A DNA stretch of 64,000 nt, from assembly GCA_949987705.1 (NCBI GenBank), contig OX465283.1, forward strand, positions 78,811,720 through 78,875,719, in the 5' to 3' direction. The stretch is from Thereva unica (taxonomy: Eukaryota > Arthropoda > Insecta > Diptera > Therevidae). Numbering within the stretch: position 1 is the first letter of the stretch; each line of letters opens with the position of its first letter. The notes beneath the pieces were generated by a model that worked only from the letters and a program-made list of their open reading frames with translations, was not told the origin of the DNA and ran no database searches. The position numbers and the translations under genes were made by a program. Positions 10,706 to 22,979 of the stretch are shown one piece after another.

Positions 10706-13700
10706 TTAAGAGTCGATTTAAAATGCTTACAATGCTCAAAATGGCCCCCCAAACAGACTCAACAAGTCGGGTTTTTCAACCAAACCTATGTTTTTTCATT
10801 ATTAAGACATTTTGGGGGAAGGGTTAAATTGGGCTTTCTCAAACTTTTAAACATTTTTAAGAGCGTTGTACCCGAACCTGCGTCAAATGTCACGGGATTT
10901 GAAAACATCTATACAATAATACAAGGCAAGCTCATAAGGAAAAGCTTGAGTAACGTCACAAGAAAAGAATTGAGTAACGTCACCAAAAGCTTTTTTAACT
11001 TGGGAGCTAATATCTGAGTAACATCCCGAGACCTTTATGAGAATCAAGAAAAATCCAAAGGACATTTCCCCAATATATCTTGGGAGCTAATTACAACCCA
11101 CTTAAATTGCTTTCTCGCACGATAGCTTCTATAAAATTTTCGTGGTAGTTGAGGAATATTTTCTTTTACAAATCGTATTAAATTATAATTTCCTCCAGGT
11201 TATCTGTAGTAATTTATTAAAAACACAATTTACGATATTCACATATGAAATGAGTCTAAACGAATCTTGGTAGGGCCATAAAATGGCAATTCCTAAAGGA
11301 GTTTAAGTAACAAGAACTAATCACAAAACCAAGCAGCTTTTAATACGATCTCGGTGCAGCTATAATTGGCGAGGGTAATATATCTGTTTGTGTAAAGACC
11401 CCTCCGCATTGTTGAAGATGACCAATCCCTTCCCGGCAGCAGCCCCATCCGCCTCACTGATTTTATTGAAGACAAAGCCGAAATGGGGAGACCATTCAAC
11501 CGAATCATCCCCAAAACCCTGCAATCATTTGACTAATGCGTTTCTGTTTACGTGCGTTCTGGAATCGATAAAATTAGTTAATCCCCTGGATACGCAGATG
11601 GTGTAAGATTAAAGACAATACATAGTCCCAATAAGGCCCGGTCCGGTCCGTCCATAGCGTAAATTCCTACATTGTGCAGAATAGTGAGGAGCCTGCTCTT
11701 ACCCTTAAAAATTATAACGATCCAGCGAATGTGTTAATTAAGAAAAGTGACCAAAGTGGTCTGCTGATAAAAAAGACGGATGGCTGAATTTGCTCCTTTC
11801 GGTGACCGAAAATTTATTCACGTAGATTAAACAACATTAATTAACTGAAAAATGTCCTTAGGCTGTTCATTTCCTGTTCCACTCTTTCGTTTAAATGTGT
11901 CCTTTCTATTCTGATAAGTTTTTGTCTAATGGACTTCTGATAGGGGTTTGAGCTGATACCCAACGCACTTCATGTATTTCCTGCGCCATCGCCTCTTTTC
12001 TGGCAGTCAGAATATGACAAATTGTGGATGATAAAAGCCACGAATTTCGTTTCATTTAATTTGGCAGTTTTGTCGGCGTTTCTAGTTACTCTGGCATGAA
12101 TACTTTCGTTTGTTATCTGATTTATTTTCTGTAGTCAGGTGAATGATAGTCCGGAAGGTATTTGCATATCCACAAATCTTATAGCGTGATGCTAGAAATA
12201 TGAGCGTGATATTTTTATAATTGAGAAAATTTGTTAAGATTAACTCATTCACATGTCAGAGGTATTTAACATTTTCTTTTTTTGTAGGTGTGGTCTGTTT
12301 AGGTGAAATGGGTTCTTTTTTTGTAAATATTAATATGAAGTCGTGAAAACACAGTGGTAAGTAAGGAAAGGCGATAAGAAAAATTAGAATTTGTCTTGAA
12401 GACGAGTGGTGGTGAGAGTTGGAGAGTTTTTTTAATGACATTTTAGTGTTAAGTTTTAAAGATGATAGTATGCTATCATCATGAGTAATCAATAATTCCG
12501 TAAAGAAATAAATTGATAAAAGTTAAAAATTGAGAAAAGTTAAATGATAAAATTTTTGAGAAATGTGCTCGTTTTACGTCATTTTGAATTGTTGCTCGTA
12601 AAACTTCTGGCTCGAAATTAGTGGATTATTTTTCGTTGTTGGATTTCAAGGTTTGTGGTTTGTTCTGGTAGGCGCGATATTTCAAAAAGCCCTAAAGGAA
12701 GAAGTCTGGCGTCGTCAAAGCTGGCGATGTAGCCGTTGACATTAGTCCTTCCTTGTGTTTTCAAGTCTTCATCGTTGCCCCAGCTCCTTGAGCGGTTTCT
12801 TCGTCCTGTTGTGGAACTAACGAGCATTTTCATAAACGCAACACTGCCGCAACATTGCAGAATTCAGCAATTGGAAGTCTGTAGCTCTAGCTCGAGGCCC
12901 AATTAAGCAAATTGCTTTAATTTGACATTTGTCTGTAGCGCTCGCCAGTTATCGTTACGATGGTGTCGCCAACATGGTAAAAAAATGAGACCAATAACCT
13001 TTCCATTGCAAACGTCAGGCACCGAAACAGTCACTTTGAGGGAATGCAATGCCTTTTCGGCAAAGCCTTCTATATTTGCAAGCCATGCACTAAGAAATCT
13101 CACACTCACAATGAAAGCATAATAGGACTTCAATTTAGCTGTCAAACTGTGTGGAGTGCGGTTATGTTGGTTTATTGGGAATCAATGAATCTTCTTTAAC
13201 CAATTAAAAACAAAAATTATGGTCATTAATTGCAACATTTATTTACTACATATTACAAAGTTGCGTTAATAATGTAAAAAATAAGTATAATTGCATCCCT
13301 GACTTTCTTCCTTAATGGATATTATTTCAAATATCATGCCATCAAGCCGTCACACCAAGCAAAAGCCGTAAGTGGAGGAAACTACTGCTAAAAGTAAATT
13401 TATATAAATATTTGGCCATATTTAGCAAACTATTCGTTTCAACTTATCTTCATTTGCTTATATTCCTCTAAAACTGGAACTGGCTGCAACGAAAACTGGC
13501 TGATCCGTCATGTGACACCATGGCCCCAAAGAACAATTTCAAGTAACAATTCGCTTAACTACAAAAATCGCGCCAAACTGATATTATGTACGTGTTATTT
13601 TTATAAAAAAAAACTTATTTTTAACAAAAAATCACGGCGCTTTCATTAATAAAAGAATTTCCGCGGCGCGAATCACTGGTTTTCCTCGGGATTTTGACAT

Positions 13701-14640
13701 GCTATTCCACCATAACCAACATAAAACCCGCAAATCCTATTTTTAACATTTATATTTAAATTATTAACGTAAGACACACATTTTATTTTAATTTTTGCAC
13801 TGTTTCACGTTTTTGATTTTGATGAAATAACTTTTATTTTTCACAAAACCACACTCGCAACAGCACTTTCCGCGGCCCGAAAACGTCCTTCCCTTTGATT
13901 TTAATGGGATTTTGACACTTCACGAATTTTGGTTGGGACTTCATACAACCACAAACACACACATGCAGCATGGCTTGTAAATATAGAAGGCTTTGATTTT
14001 CGGGCATTTCATGTGGATTCTAGTTGGCCCAGGAACGCAAATTACGCTTATTCACATAACCACTTAAGTGGAATAACGGGCCTCGTCGCTCATTATGTTT
14101 TTGGATAGGAAATCATCTTCTTTTTGCAAAAGGTTTAACAGAGCATGGGAGTAAGTTAACCTCAATTGACGGTCAGCAGGCAGCCATTTGGCAGGGCCAC
14201 CCTAACCGCAGGGCTAAATGGCCTTTAATCCCGGGGCGCAAGCCATATTAGGGTGGCAATTTAAAATTTACTTCACTCGCCGATTATACACTTTCAAATC
14301 GCTACTCTGCTTTTATTCACCGTGTCGAATATCTTTGAAAATATCTATATATCTGTATCTATTATCTTTGCAAATATTGGTTTATTGGCAACCAAGCTCC
14401 TTACGATTTTTCTACAGCTGCGAATGGAATGTAACTCCAAATAAAATCTGTATCGCCATCTTGATTTTTTCACGCGAACTATGTATGCATATAAGCAGGA
14501 TTTGATGTTGATCGGGTGCATTTTATACTTTTTAGTCTATTGTATCGTCGCTGGCACGACATAGAGTAAGATCGGGTATTGTGGAATACCCTTTTTATTT
14601 TAACTCTAATTTGATCTGACCGCAGGGTATAAAAATGTTA
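10706..14640. other. Unassigned region, no confident gene
   Basis: No frame with recognisable domains is present. Points of note: a minus-strand stretch at about 11540-11365 reads, without a start codon, GDDSVEWSPHFGFVFNKI and GLVIFNNAEG, which looks protein-like but which I do not recognise. A 71-aa minus frame at 12833-12618 (KMLVSSTTGRRNRSRSW...) is also unrecognised. Around 10945-11000 GAGTAACGTCAC recurs. At 13660-13900 two GC-rich TTTCCGCGGC segments recur, each followed by GGGATTTTGACA. None of these amounts to a gene I can name. Confidence 0.35.
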
Positions 14641-14767
14641 ATAACTTTGTTATTTGTTTATATAAAGGTTTCAGGTTTTATTTGTTTATATAAAGGTTGA
14701 GTGTGGGACGCTATAATCCCGCCTACCAGCGAAGGACTAGCAATCCTCCCTGGCAATATCAATTGCT

Positions 14768-15527
14768 ATGAACCCGACAGCAGAGCCTCGGACCGGACGG
14801 ATAACTCAACGACGAACTGGCAAACGGAAAAAGGACAATGATTTCGGAATATTTACATGGAACGTGCGAACTCTATACCAACCTGGTAAGTTAAGAGTAC
14901 TATTGGACCAGCTTGAAAAATACAAGGCCGATATAACGGCGATTCAAGAAGTTAGATGGTTGGGGAAAGGCATAATGGAAAAAAGGAATTACACAATATA
15001 CTACAGCTGCAGAGATAAAGAGCACACTCTAGGTACGGCATTTGTCGTTAGAAAAAGCTTAAAACACGCTGTAATAGGATTCGAAGCAATAAGCGATTGA
15101 TGAGGAATGGGCAAAACTAAGTACCATAATAAAGGAAGCCGCTGCAACCAAGCTAGGCTATGAAAGACGAGCAAGACGTCAAGACTGGTTCGACGAAGAG
15201 TGCGCTAGAGTAACTAAAGATAAGAATGAAGCATATACTAATATGCTGCAAAGATATAGAACTAGAAATTACGTAGCGATCTATAAGGAAAAACGACGAC
15301 TAGAAAAACGTACGCACAAAAGAAAAAAGAAGACGTGGCTGGAGGAACAATTTGCAGAGATAAACGAACTCGGGAATAATAACGAAGTGAGGAAGTTATA
15401 TGAGAAAGTGAACAAGCAACGTAAAGAGTTTAAACCCAGAGTATCGATGTGTAAGGACAAAAACGGTAATATCCTGAGCCAAAAACAAGAGGTTTTAGAA
15501 AGATGGGGGGAGTATTTTAATGAGTGA
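14768..15527 (+). pseudogene. RTE-like LINE N-terminal part, endonuclease deleted
   Basis: Positions 14768-15100 encode the first 110 residues, with the endonuclease motifs WNVRTL and QEVRWLGKG. After a stop at the deletion joint, the frame continues from about 15105 to 15527 as a basic linker (RRARRQDWFDEECARVTK, KKKTWLEEQFAEINELG, VLERWGEYFNE). The catalytic histidine and aspartate region near the domain end is missing, so no active endonuclease can be made. The following RT frame starts after a one-frame shift at 15524. Confidence 0.8.
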
Positions 15528-17149
15528 ATAGAGGCGACGAAAATGAGAGTGAAAGTGATGTGAATCAAACAAATAGAAACGCACCAACCAATAATGATAG
15601 TGATACTGGTGCTGCTAATGAAAGTGATGTCCCGACAATGGACGACGTACAAGAAGCTATGACGAATCTCAAAAACAATAAAGCCCCAGGAAAAGATAGC
15701 ATAGCAATTGAGATGTGGAAATATGGGGGCCAAGAATTAAGGAATGGATTACATAAACTTATAGAATCGATCTGGCGTCAGAAAAAGATCCCACTTGAAT
15801 GGACGGAAGGTGTGATATGCCCCCTGCATAAAAAAGGAGATCAACTCGTTTGTGAGAACTATAGGGGTATTACCCTCCTCAACTCAGCGTATAAAGTACT
15901 GTCCACTATTTTATACAAAAAACTTCTACCCATCGCAGAAGGCATAATAGGTAGTTATCAATGTGGCTTTCGACCAGGTAGGTCCACTACAAACCATATT
16001 TCCACTCTAAGAAGAAGTTTGGAAAAATCATGGGAGTTCAACATCAATATTCACGTACTGTTTATAGACTTCAAGCAAGCATATGACAGCGTCAAGCGTG
16101 AGGAGTTATTTAAAGCTATGGAGTGCTTCCGATTTCCAAAACACCTAATCGAAGTAACAAAAGCTACAATCGAGGTAGTACGATGCAGAGTACGAGTTGA
16201 ACGAGACCTCTCAGATAGTTTCACATCACAGAGAGGCCTGAGACAAGGTGACGCGCTGTCATGCCTCCTATTTAACATAGTGTTGGAGAAGGTGGTGAGA
16301 GACGCTGGGGTAGAAACAACGGGATCCATCTTTAACAAGTCAACACAAACAATGGCTTATGCTGATGATGTCGCTCTAATAGGTAGGTCGTTTGCTAGTG
16401 TGAAAGAAACCTTCATCAAACTGGAAGCAGCTGCGAAAAAGATGGGATTGCTCATCAACGAAGCAAAAACTAAGTATCTTTGTACTTCAAAAAGATACGC
16501 AACTCCAAGACAAAATATCACCATAGATGCATATAATATAGAAACCGTTAAAGAATTTACGTATCTTGGGACCGTATTGCAAGCTGACAGTGGTGAGACA
16601 ACGGAGATCAGAAGGAGAATAAACGTTGCTTACAGATGCTATTTTGGACTTCGACAACATCTTACATCACGCATTTTGTCTAGAGGAATGAAGTGTAAAC
16701 TATATACCACGCTAATCAAGCCCGTTCTGATGTTTGGATCAGAGGCATGGGCTTTGAAAGTGGCTGATGAAACTCTTCTAGGCACTTTTGAAAGAAAAAT
16801 TCTACGCACAATATTTGGCGGTGTCTGCGAAAACGGTGAATGGAGAAGGAGATATAATCACGAATTATACCAACTGTACCGGGGACTCGACATTGTCAAA
16901 AGTATAAAATTATGTAGATTGCGATGGGTGGCACACGTACAAAGGCTTGACGATAGCGACCCCGCAAAAATAGCGTTGAATCGAATTCCTGATGGAAAGC
17001 GAAATACAGGTCGACCAAAAAAGCGATACATGGACTCCGTTGAGGAAGATTTAGTAAAGTTAGGCGTACGCAACTGGAAGGCATTAGCCAGGAACCGAAC
17101 GGCATGGAGAGAAATGTTGGAGGAAGCCAAGGCCAATAATAGGCTGTAG
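15524..17149 (+). CDS. RTE-like LINE reverse transcriptase, long open frame
   Basis: The open frame of 541 residues covers the RT and C-terminal part of an RTE-like ORF. The RT blocks are in order: KAPGKDSIAIEMWK, LHKKGDQLVCENYRGITLLN, GFRPGRSTTNH, FIDFKQAYDSV, RGLRQGDALSCLLFN and the catalytic MAYADDVALIG, then TYLGTVLQADSG. The C-terminal region has FERKILRTIFGG, RYNHELYQLYR, WVAHVQRLDD and GRPKKRYMDSV. It normally forms one protein with the endonuclease upstream, from which it is now separated by a frameshift. The ATG at 15524 is just where the frame happens to open. The long undamaged frame suggests a fairly recent insertion. It is not expected to transpose on its own without the endonuclease. 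Confidence 0.85.
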   Translation: MNRGDENESESDVNQTNRNAPTNNDSDTGAANESDVPTMDDVQEAMTNLKNNKAPGKDSIAIEMWKYGGQELRNGLHKLIESIWRQKKIPLEWTEGVICPLHKKGDQLVCENYRGITLLNSAYKVLSTILYKKLLPIAEGIIGSYQCGFRPGRSTTNHISTLRRSLEKSWEFNINIHVLFIDFKQAYDSVKREELFKAMECFRFPKHLIEVTKATIEVVRCRVRVERDLSDSFTSQRGLRQGDALSCLLFNIVLEKVVRDAGVETTGSIFNKSTQTMAYADDVALIGRSFASVKETFIKLEAAAKKMGLLINEAKTKYLCTSKRYATPRQNITIDAYNIETVKEFTYLGTVLQADSGETTEIRRRINVAYRCYFGLRQHLTSRILSRGMKCKLYTTLIKPVLMFGSEAWALKVADETLLGTFERKILRTIFGGVCENGEWRRRYNHELYQLYRGLDIVKSIKLCRLRWVAHVQRLDDSDPAKIALNRIPDGKRNTGRPKKRYMDSVEEDLVKLGVRNWKALARNRTAWREMLEEAKANNRL

Positions 17150-17183
17150 TGCTACAGATGATGATGATGATGATATAAAGGTT

Positions 17184-17573
17184 TATAAAAATTGCAAATA
17201 TAGTTTGAACCTTTCTGAAGATTAGTATATGATTGTTGAAGCCAATTGTTATTGTTTAATTATCAAAACAAATTGTCGAATTGTCTACCGATTTGTTGAA
17301 GAAAAATCGGTTCGAAAAAAGCGTGGGATTGTTTTGACCCCAAGTGTCAAATTAGGGTTAAACAATTGAAAATGTGAACTCATTTTCGTTTCGACATCTT
17401 CCAGTTTAATTTATTTAAATATTCTCTATCGAGTTCTGAAATATTTATTTAATATTTTCAACTAAAATCTTTCGTTCCATTCTCACGTTTCTAATACTGT
17501 ACTTACACAAAACTATTTCAAGACTGTCATTACAGTAAGATATCTTCTGAAAAAACACACACTTTCTTTTACA
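17184..17573. other. AT-rich DNA, nothing recognised
   Basis: No gene motifs, only AT-rich sequence between the RTE-like LINE and the next MITE. Confidence 0.3.
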
Positions 17574-17575
17574 TA

Positions 17576-17851
17576 CAGTGTTGTTCAATAAAATAGCAGT
17601 GGTAAAAGGATTCGTAAAAAAACGTTATATTTCACTTGTACAAATTAGATATCAAAATTTTTTCGCACCATTCCTTCCACACTGGCTACAAAAAATTTCC
17701 TGAAAAGCTCATTGATCAAAGCAACAGACGGTACCGTTATTTTCCTTGACAAAGAGAATTTACGATGTTCAAGGAAATAACAGCAGTCAGTGGAACAATT
17801 GATGTGTGCCTTAAGATTTTCCGGCTACTGCTATTTTATTGAACACCACTG
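17576..17851. mobile_element. Tc1/mariner-type MITE, TA-flanked
   Basis: The left end is CAGTGTTGTTCAATAAAATA and the right end, reversed, CAGTGGTGTTCAATAAAATA, continuing to GCAGT. TA flanks both sides (17574-17575 and 17852-17853). At 276 bp it has no transposase. The CAGTG start and TA target fit the Tc1/mariner superfamily. Confidence 0.85.
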
Positions 17852-17853
17852 TA

Positions 17854-18208
17854 AATAAGCATGCACTTTCCCGAAAGATTTTATAACTCAGATAAAAGTC
17901 AATTCTTGAAACAGTCGGAACTAAATACGCTATTAGAAGGGATATTTTTAAAAACCTTAATAAACAAAACACGAAACACCTCTTTGTGAAAAATCTAATA
18001 AGAGCTTTATAAACTCAACTTCAATTTTTCCAAGAGTCTAGCTGTTAGTTATTCGAGTGTATTGAGAAGGGATGTTAAAGATGTGGCAACACCGTTCTTT
18101 AGAACATAGGAGATAATACAGGTATTGGACATTGATTATAGAGTAAGTAGATATGGACAAACATCTTTCTAGCTGGTTTGTTAGATGGCGATAGTTGTAC
18201 CGATTTAA
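17854..18208. other. Spacer, nothing recognised
   Basis: No coding motifs and no clear repeat were seen between the TA-flanked MITE and the start of the P-element-like transposon. Confidence 0.3.
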
Positions 18209-18215
18209 GTTTTAG

Positions 18216-19197
18216 CATAGACAAATAAAAGGAAAGATGTTCCATTTCATACAAGGAAAGTGTACAAGATTCTAAAAAAGAGCTTTCCTATTTCCTCCAT
18301 TTCAAGCTTCCTCCAGACGAAAAATGCCCCCGCTAATTCTTTGTTTTCTATTCCACTGTCGAGAGCTTTGAGTAAGTTTTATCTGAAGAGAGCAAAAGTA
18401 AATGGAGGCAATTGATAGCGATGGTTGGGAGCGTGGTCGAGTTGTTTACGCTTGCGCTTTTTTAAAGGTTTGGTTGCTTATGAAATATCGACATACGTAC
18501 ATATGGATGTACATACGAATGTGTATATTTTTACTATGTAGGTACATTTTCTTAAAGGGAGAAAATTGTTGGTGGAAATCAATTGAAAAAAGGAAAAAGC
18601 TGTTTTATGTTTTGTTTGAGATTTTGTTTAAATGACAAAAATCTTTAGACTTTTGGAGGAAGTTGCAATTTTGCTGTTTATGTGCAACTTTCCGATTGGT
18701 TACGTATTTTGAAAAATTTAGTAAAACCGTTCGAATTTCCGAACGAATTTTGATTTCGTTTCGATTTGTAACCAACATTTCCGGAATATGTTTATTTTGT
18801 AGAAGGAAATTATTGCGTTTTGCAAGGATTTCAAGATTTAGCATCAACAAATTTAAAAATATGAAAAGTGGAAATATTGGGCTATGGCTATTTATCGACT
18901 TTCTCACTTAATAGTGCAGCTACTATGAGAGTTTTATTTAATGGCGTTATAAAAATACATAAAACTTGAATATCTTTCGATCTTTATTATTATTTATCCT
19001 GGAAAGTATCGTAATTTCAGCGGTGACCTTTTCTTTTTTAGGGGTAAATTTTAACTTGGCGCAATTATAATTTTATAATTGTATTTAGTATTTTGTTAAA
19101 ATAAATACTCCTTTCCACACCACCGCAGGGGTAGAGTTTTTGGCGCGTTTTTTTTAAAGTGGTTTCCCCAGTAAACCTAATCCACAAAAAACTCGGC
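18216..19197. repeat. Left terminal inverted repeat of the P-like element
   Basis: About 980 bp matching, inverted, the three right-arm pieces 23075-23194, 26829-27414 and 32164-32439. The frames inside (for example 100 aa at 18605-18907 minus) recur only because the arms are copies; they show no known domain. The innermost part (19081-19197, GTATTTAGTATTTTG... to ...ACTCGGC) is more diverged between arms than the outer part. Confidence 0.9.
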
Positions 19198-19309
19198 GAT
19201 ATACATATCTCTGACAGGGATTTAGTGTTGGTGGAGTAAATCCGGTAAAGGCGGTTATTCAATTTGCTATTCACGCTACTAGTTCTAAGAATTTATTCTA
19301 CATTCCCTT

Positions 19310-22300
19310 TTAAGATTGGATAATTCTTTGCTTGGAATAGTTTTTAAATGAGCTCTTATCTTTTAATTGATGCGAATTCCACAAACAAAATTTCCGAAGA
19401 AGAATAAGGATTAAATAATCGAGGATTTGTTTGTGGTGATGGTAACATTCATTTTCGTTAGCTAACCAGTGGGAAAAATCAGAGTTTTTGCTTATTTTAT
19501 CGATACAATGTTCAACTATTTTCTTTTTTAAACCTTTTGTTTCAGGAGTATTCTGAACAAATTTAGTGAAGATTTTTACAGAGAATTTACAAATATTAAA
19601 AAAATAATCTGTAGGATTTTTAAGTGCGCCAAAAGCGGTACTTTTTGAATAATTTTTAAAGTAAATAAAACTTTCCGAAAGTTTTGAATACTTAACAGTT
19701 TCGTTTGGGTTTCGCATAATCTTATCGCATAACAAACACTTTTCCTTTTTTGAAAAACGGTCAATTATGAAACCTACAAAATACCTCAAAGAAGTTTCGT
19801 CAACAGAAATCGAATCTTTATTTGGCCCACATTCCAACAAATCAATTGACTCGATTATGTTGCTAACTTCGTCATCCCCATTAGAGACATCACCAATCGT
19901 CCGATTCTCTACAGTAAAAGTACCACGATTGTCGTAATTATTTATGGTTTTTTTATCACTAAACGAATCAATAGATATAAATTGCTGACTATCTTCGTCA
20001 CAATTCTTTCTATGGGAAGATATAGACAAAATTTTGTTGGACATAATTTTGCAAATGATGCTATTGAAATTATATAAAGATGGGTTGTTACTGAAGCCCC
20101 CTCTTGATCGTACTAAGGAAAATAGGTTTTCAATTGGGTCTTGGTTAAATTTCGATGTTAGAATGAAATTCTTATTGGGAAACTCATTTAATATTTCATC
20201 AGTTAAAAGAATAATAGATCTTAGAGTCAAAATCAATCCCCCAATCCAAAATGTTTTGTTTTTGTTCTCAAACGAAATTGATTGAATATAATGAAGCATT
20301 TCAGCAAGATACCTCCTTGGCGTATTTGTTTTAGTTAATCCACACCTGTACCAGTTTCTACTAAAAGGTTCTTTACTATTAAGACAATCGAACAAGTTAT
20401 TGAGTTTTGTAAAGAAATCGGATGTAGAAATAGTATCTGATGAAACATCAGGGCTAAGCAAATTTAATTCCAGAGCAGTTTTAAGAGCAGCAGAAACTGT
20501 GTTACTTAAAACTTGAAGAGCATAAGAAACCTTCATTTTTTCCCAAGTATTTGGCCATACATGCTTTGAAGTTAACTTCGGCACCATTTTAGTAGAACCA
20601 TTTTTTTCTAAATTATAGAGCTCTTTAACACATTTCCAACTTACTGTACCATCTTCACAGCGAATATCTTTTACCAATAAAGTATTACGAATTGATTTAA
20701 ATAAATGCGGAACATCGAACATTGCAAAAACTTTTTGGTCATTATAATAAAAAAAGCCAAGTCCAAACCAAGTCCACAACAGTAGTCTAAATTCAACTTC
20801 ACCTTTTCAGCTAATACTTTACTGTTAATTGGTTTATCAGTGGCAAAAAAACTAATAATAAATTTCCAATTAGAAAATAAACCCCGGACCATAAAGACAG
20901 AAACATACTTTGCTAGTTCTTTATTTCTGTAGTCACCTGTATCTACAAAACCAACTATTTCATCTGTTACCTGATCATATGTTAACTCTCTTCTAATATT
21001 AATTTCGTCGAACAACACAGCTTGTCTCATTTCTACATCCCAATGTGAAACAATCTTCTTAAGGTTTTCTGTAACCGTGTTGTTAAAACCAGGTTGGATA
21101 TTTTTAATTAGCTGCCAACGATGCAAAGAGCTAAGAGATGGTAAATTTATGTTTAAATTATCTTTAAAATACCTGTAGGTTGTAGGAGATTTGTAATGAA
21201 AATTCAAAGCCAACGATCTTTCTTCATAGCTCCATCTTTGTTTGTTTTTCTTTTTAGGAAGTATCATAGAGCAAAAAGTTTTTGAATTTTTACTCACATG
21301 GCGAGGAGGCAATTAAAGAAGCTAACGGTGTTTTAACTATTCTACTAAAATAGGGGGCGTTCAAGTATAACGTAACGCAATTTTTGAAAATTTTTGACCC
21401 CCCCCTCCCCCCCTGTAACGCGCCGTAACGTTTTTCTGTACCCCCCCCCCCCCCCCTCCCTGAACGTTACGTAACACCCAACACTTTTACCTGAAAGTGA
21501 CAATTATATGACGCAAAGTACCAGAAAGCCGCTAAAATAGCTTATTTATTGTTTTAATCGCGATTACCCGTAAAACATAAACGAAAAGGGTTGCTAAGTT
21601 GGGAGATTTGAATGCCCTATTTTTTTATTTAAATAAAAAACAATGTTTCGTAACGCGTTGTTCGAACCCCCCCCCCGCCCCTGTAACGCATCGTAACGTT
21701 TTACAAACCCCCCCTCCCCCCCAAATGCGTTACGTATTACTTGAACGCTCCCATAGTCATTTCGACATATCCTTCTTTGTAGGTTCACCTTCTTAGATCT
21801 ATTTTCTTTGCTGCAGCTCTTCAACTTCTCCATAAGTTTTTTATATTTAATTAATAAATTTTTATATTTTGAGCGGTAGAAATTTACCGATTTCGCCGAT
21901 TTTAAACAAAATGAACAGGACAATTCCATTTCGACAGAAGCCAATGAGGGATTTGCCTCGAGTTTAGGTAAATCTGTGACAGTTAGATCAGGATTTGTTT
22001 TATTGGAGTTTTCATAACACCTACCAGAGAAAATAACTGGAATACTACAGTCATCGGTTAAATAGCTTTCTGTCGACTTCTCTTCAGAGATGGTAATAAA
22101 TGGAGGTTTGTTACTTTCAGCTCTGGATGGAACTCTAAGGTATAAAGTCGGAGTACTACCGTCATCGGTTAAATAACTTACTGCCGACTTGTTGTTAGAG
22201 ATGATAATAACAGGACTTTTGTTATTTTCATTCCTTGAAGGAATTCCTAGGTTTAAAGTCGGTATCGCAGTTCGTTTTAAATTTTTCTTGGCAAATGAGC

Positions 22301-22499
22301 TGCTAGCAAAATGTTTTGAGCAAACATATGACACTTTTTTTAAGGGAGTATCTTGCAAAGAACAAGCGTGTAGCCACTTCTTATGCATATCAGAGTCTTT
22401 CGCAGGAAATTTAAAGAACCTTAGGTCTGCATTTGTTCTCTTCCGGGCTTTGCAAGAGGGTAGCACACAAATTACACCCCATTTCAAGGATTTTTTCAT
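19310..22499 (-). pseudogene. THAP-domain P-element-like transposase, broken
   Basis: The frame starts at 22499. Residues 1-90 form a THAP DNA-binding domain: CVLPSCKARKR, FFKFP, W.HAC, VCSKHFASSSF. After a linker and a possible coiled region (about 21870-21780), a MITE at 21353-21753 interrupts the frame. A frameshift follows near 21290, then KKKNKQRWSYEERSLALNFHYKSP and LHRW (21290-20760), a typical P-transposase start of the catalytic part. Another frameshift in a T-run near 20755 leads into the last frame, 20779-19310 (VFAMFDVPHLFKSIRNTLL, FSRNWYRCGLTKTNTPRRYL, the GTP-binding/insertion region and C-terminal part with DPIENLFSLVRSRGG). Overall length would be about 950 aa, nearer THAP9 than the roughly 750-aa Drosophila P transposase. 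With three lesions it is inactive. Confidence 0.85.
21353..21753. mobile_element. MITE in the transposase gene (GGGGGCGTTCAAGTA ends, TA target)
   Basis: The left end is GGGGGCGTTCAAGTATAACG and the right end, reversed, TGGGAGCGTTCAAGTAATAC, with TA on either side (21351-21352 and 21754-21755). Removing it restores the transposase frame across the joint (NDYFSRIV), confirming the borders. The interior holds several GTAACGC/GCGTTACG motifs and long C-runs (21399-21412, 21441-21461, 21668-21676, 21707-21722). There is no ORF. Confidence 0.85.
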
Positions 22500-22979
22500 T
22501 TGAAAAATAAATAATAAATAACCTAAATATCAGAAACACTGATGTCAATAACGGAGCTAGCAAAGCAATACAAAAACACCTCGCAAACAGGAAACAAACC
22601 TAAATTAAAATAAATAATGTATAATGTATTAAGTAATCAAATATATTATAAGTATATTAAATAAAAATTAATATATTAAATATTCAAATACATATAATAA
22701 TATCAAATCCTTTATTTAAACAACTCTATTTATTGTATCTTTTCAGTTTATTTAAAAAACTGCAGGAACTGAACATATTGAAAATACTTTTCAAATGACT
22801 TGATTCATTCCTAGGATTGCTTAGTACATCGAAAACATAACAGAATCTCTAAAACAGTTCCTTAATTTATAGCATTTACATAGAATAAAATATTTTATAA
22901 GGAAACCTGTAAAAAAAGCGCTAACGCAAATAGTTCGATCATATATATCGCTATCTTTTTTCTTTCTCTTTTCTTTTAC
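22500..22979. other. AT-rich upstream region of the P-like transposase
   Basis: This lies upstream of the THAP start on the minus strand. It is dominated by TATAAATA/AATATATTA sequence and would hold the promoter and leader. No specific element is evident. Confidence 0.4.

Larger units (their letters stand above)
14699..17172 (+). mobile_element. RTE-like LINE, 11-bp TSD, (ATG)n tail, internal deletion
   Basis: ATATAAAGGTT flanks the element at 14688-14698 and 17173-17183. The 3' end is an ATGATGATG run, as expected for RTE-type LINEs, which end in short microsatellites rather than poly(A). The 5' end begins GAGTGTGGGACGC. The endonuclease starts at 14768 (ATG; FGIFTWNVRTLYQPGK, ITAIQEVRW) but stops after GFEAISD at 15100. 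It resumes as EEWAKLSTIIKEAA (15105 on), so much of the endonuclease is deleted. The rest (linker, RT, C-terminal region) is in good condition. Confidence 0.9.

Noticed and set aside
12618..13145. Minus-strand frames of 71 and 80 aa
   Set aside because: Composition looks partly coding-like but there is no known motif, no convincing splice sites and no link between the two.
13600..13930. Possible CpG-rich promoter pair (TTTCCGCGGC ... GGGATTTTGACA, two copies)
   Set aside because: No gene or transcript start can be tied to it. It may just be an old duplicated repeat.
18605..18911. 100-aa frame, also found at 26998-27300
   Set aside because: It recurs only because both sites are arms of the same TIR. 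No domain and no codon-like bias was seen.
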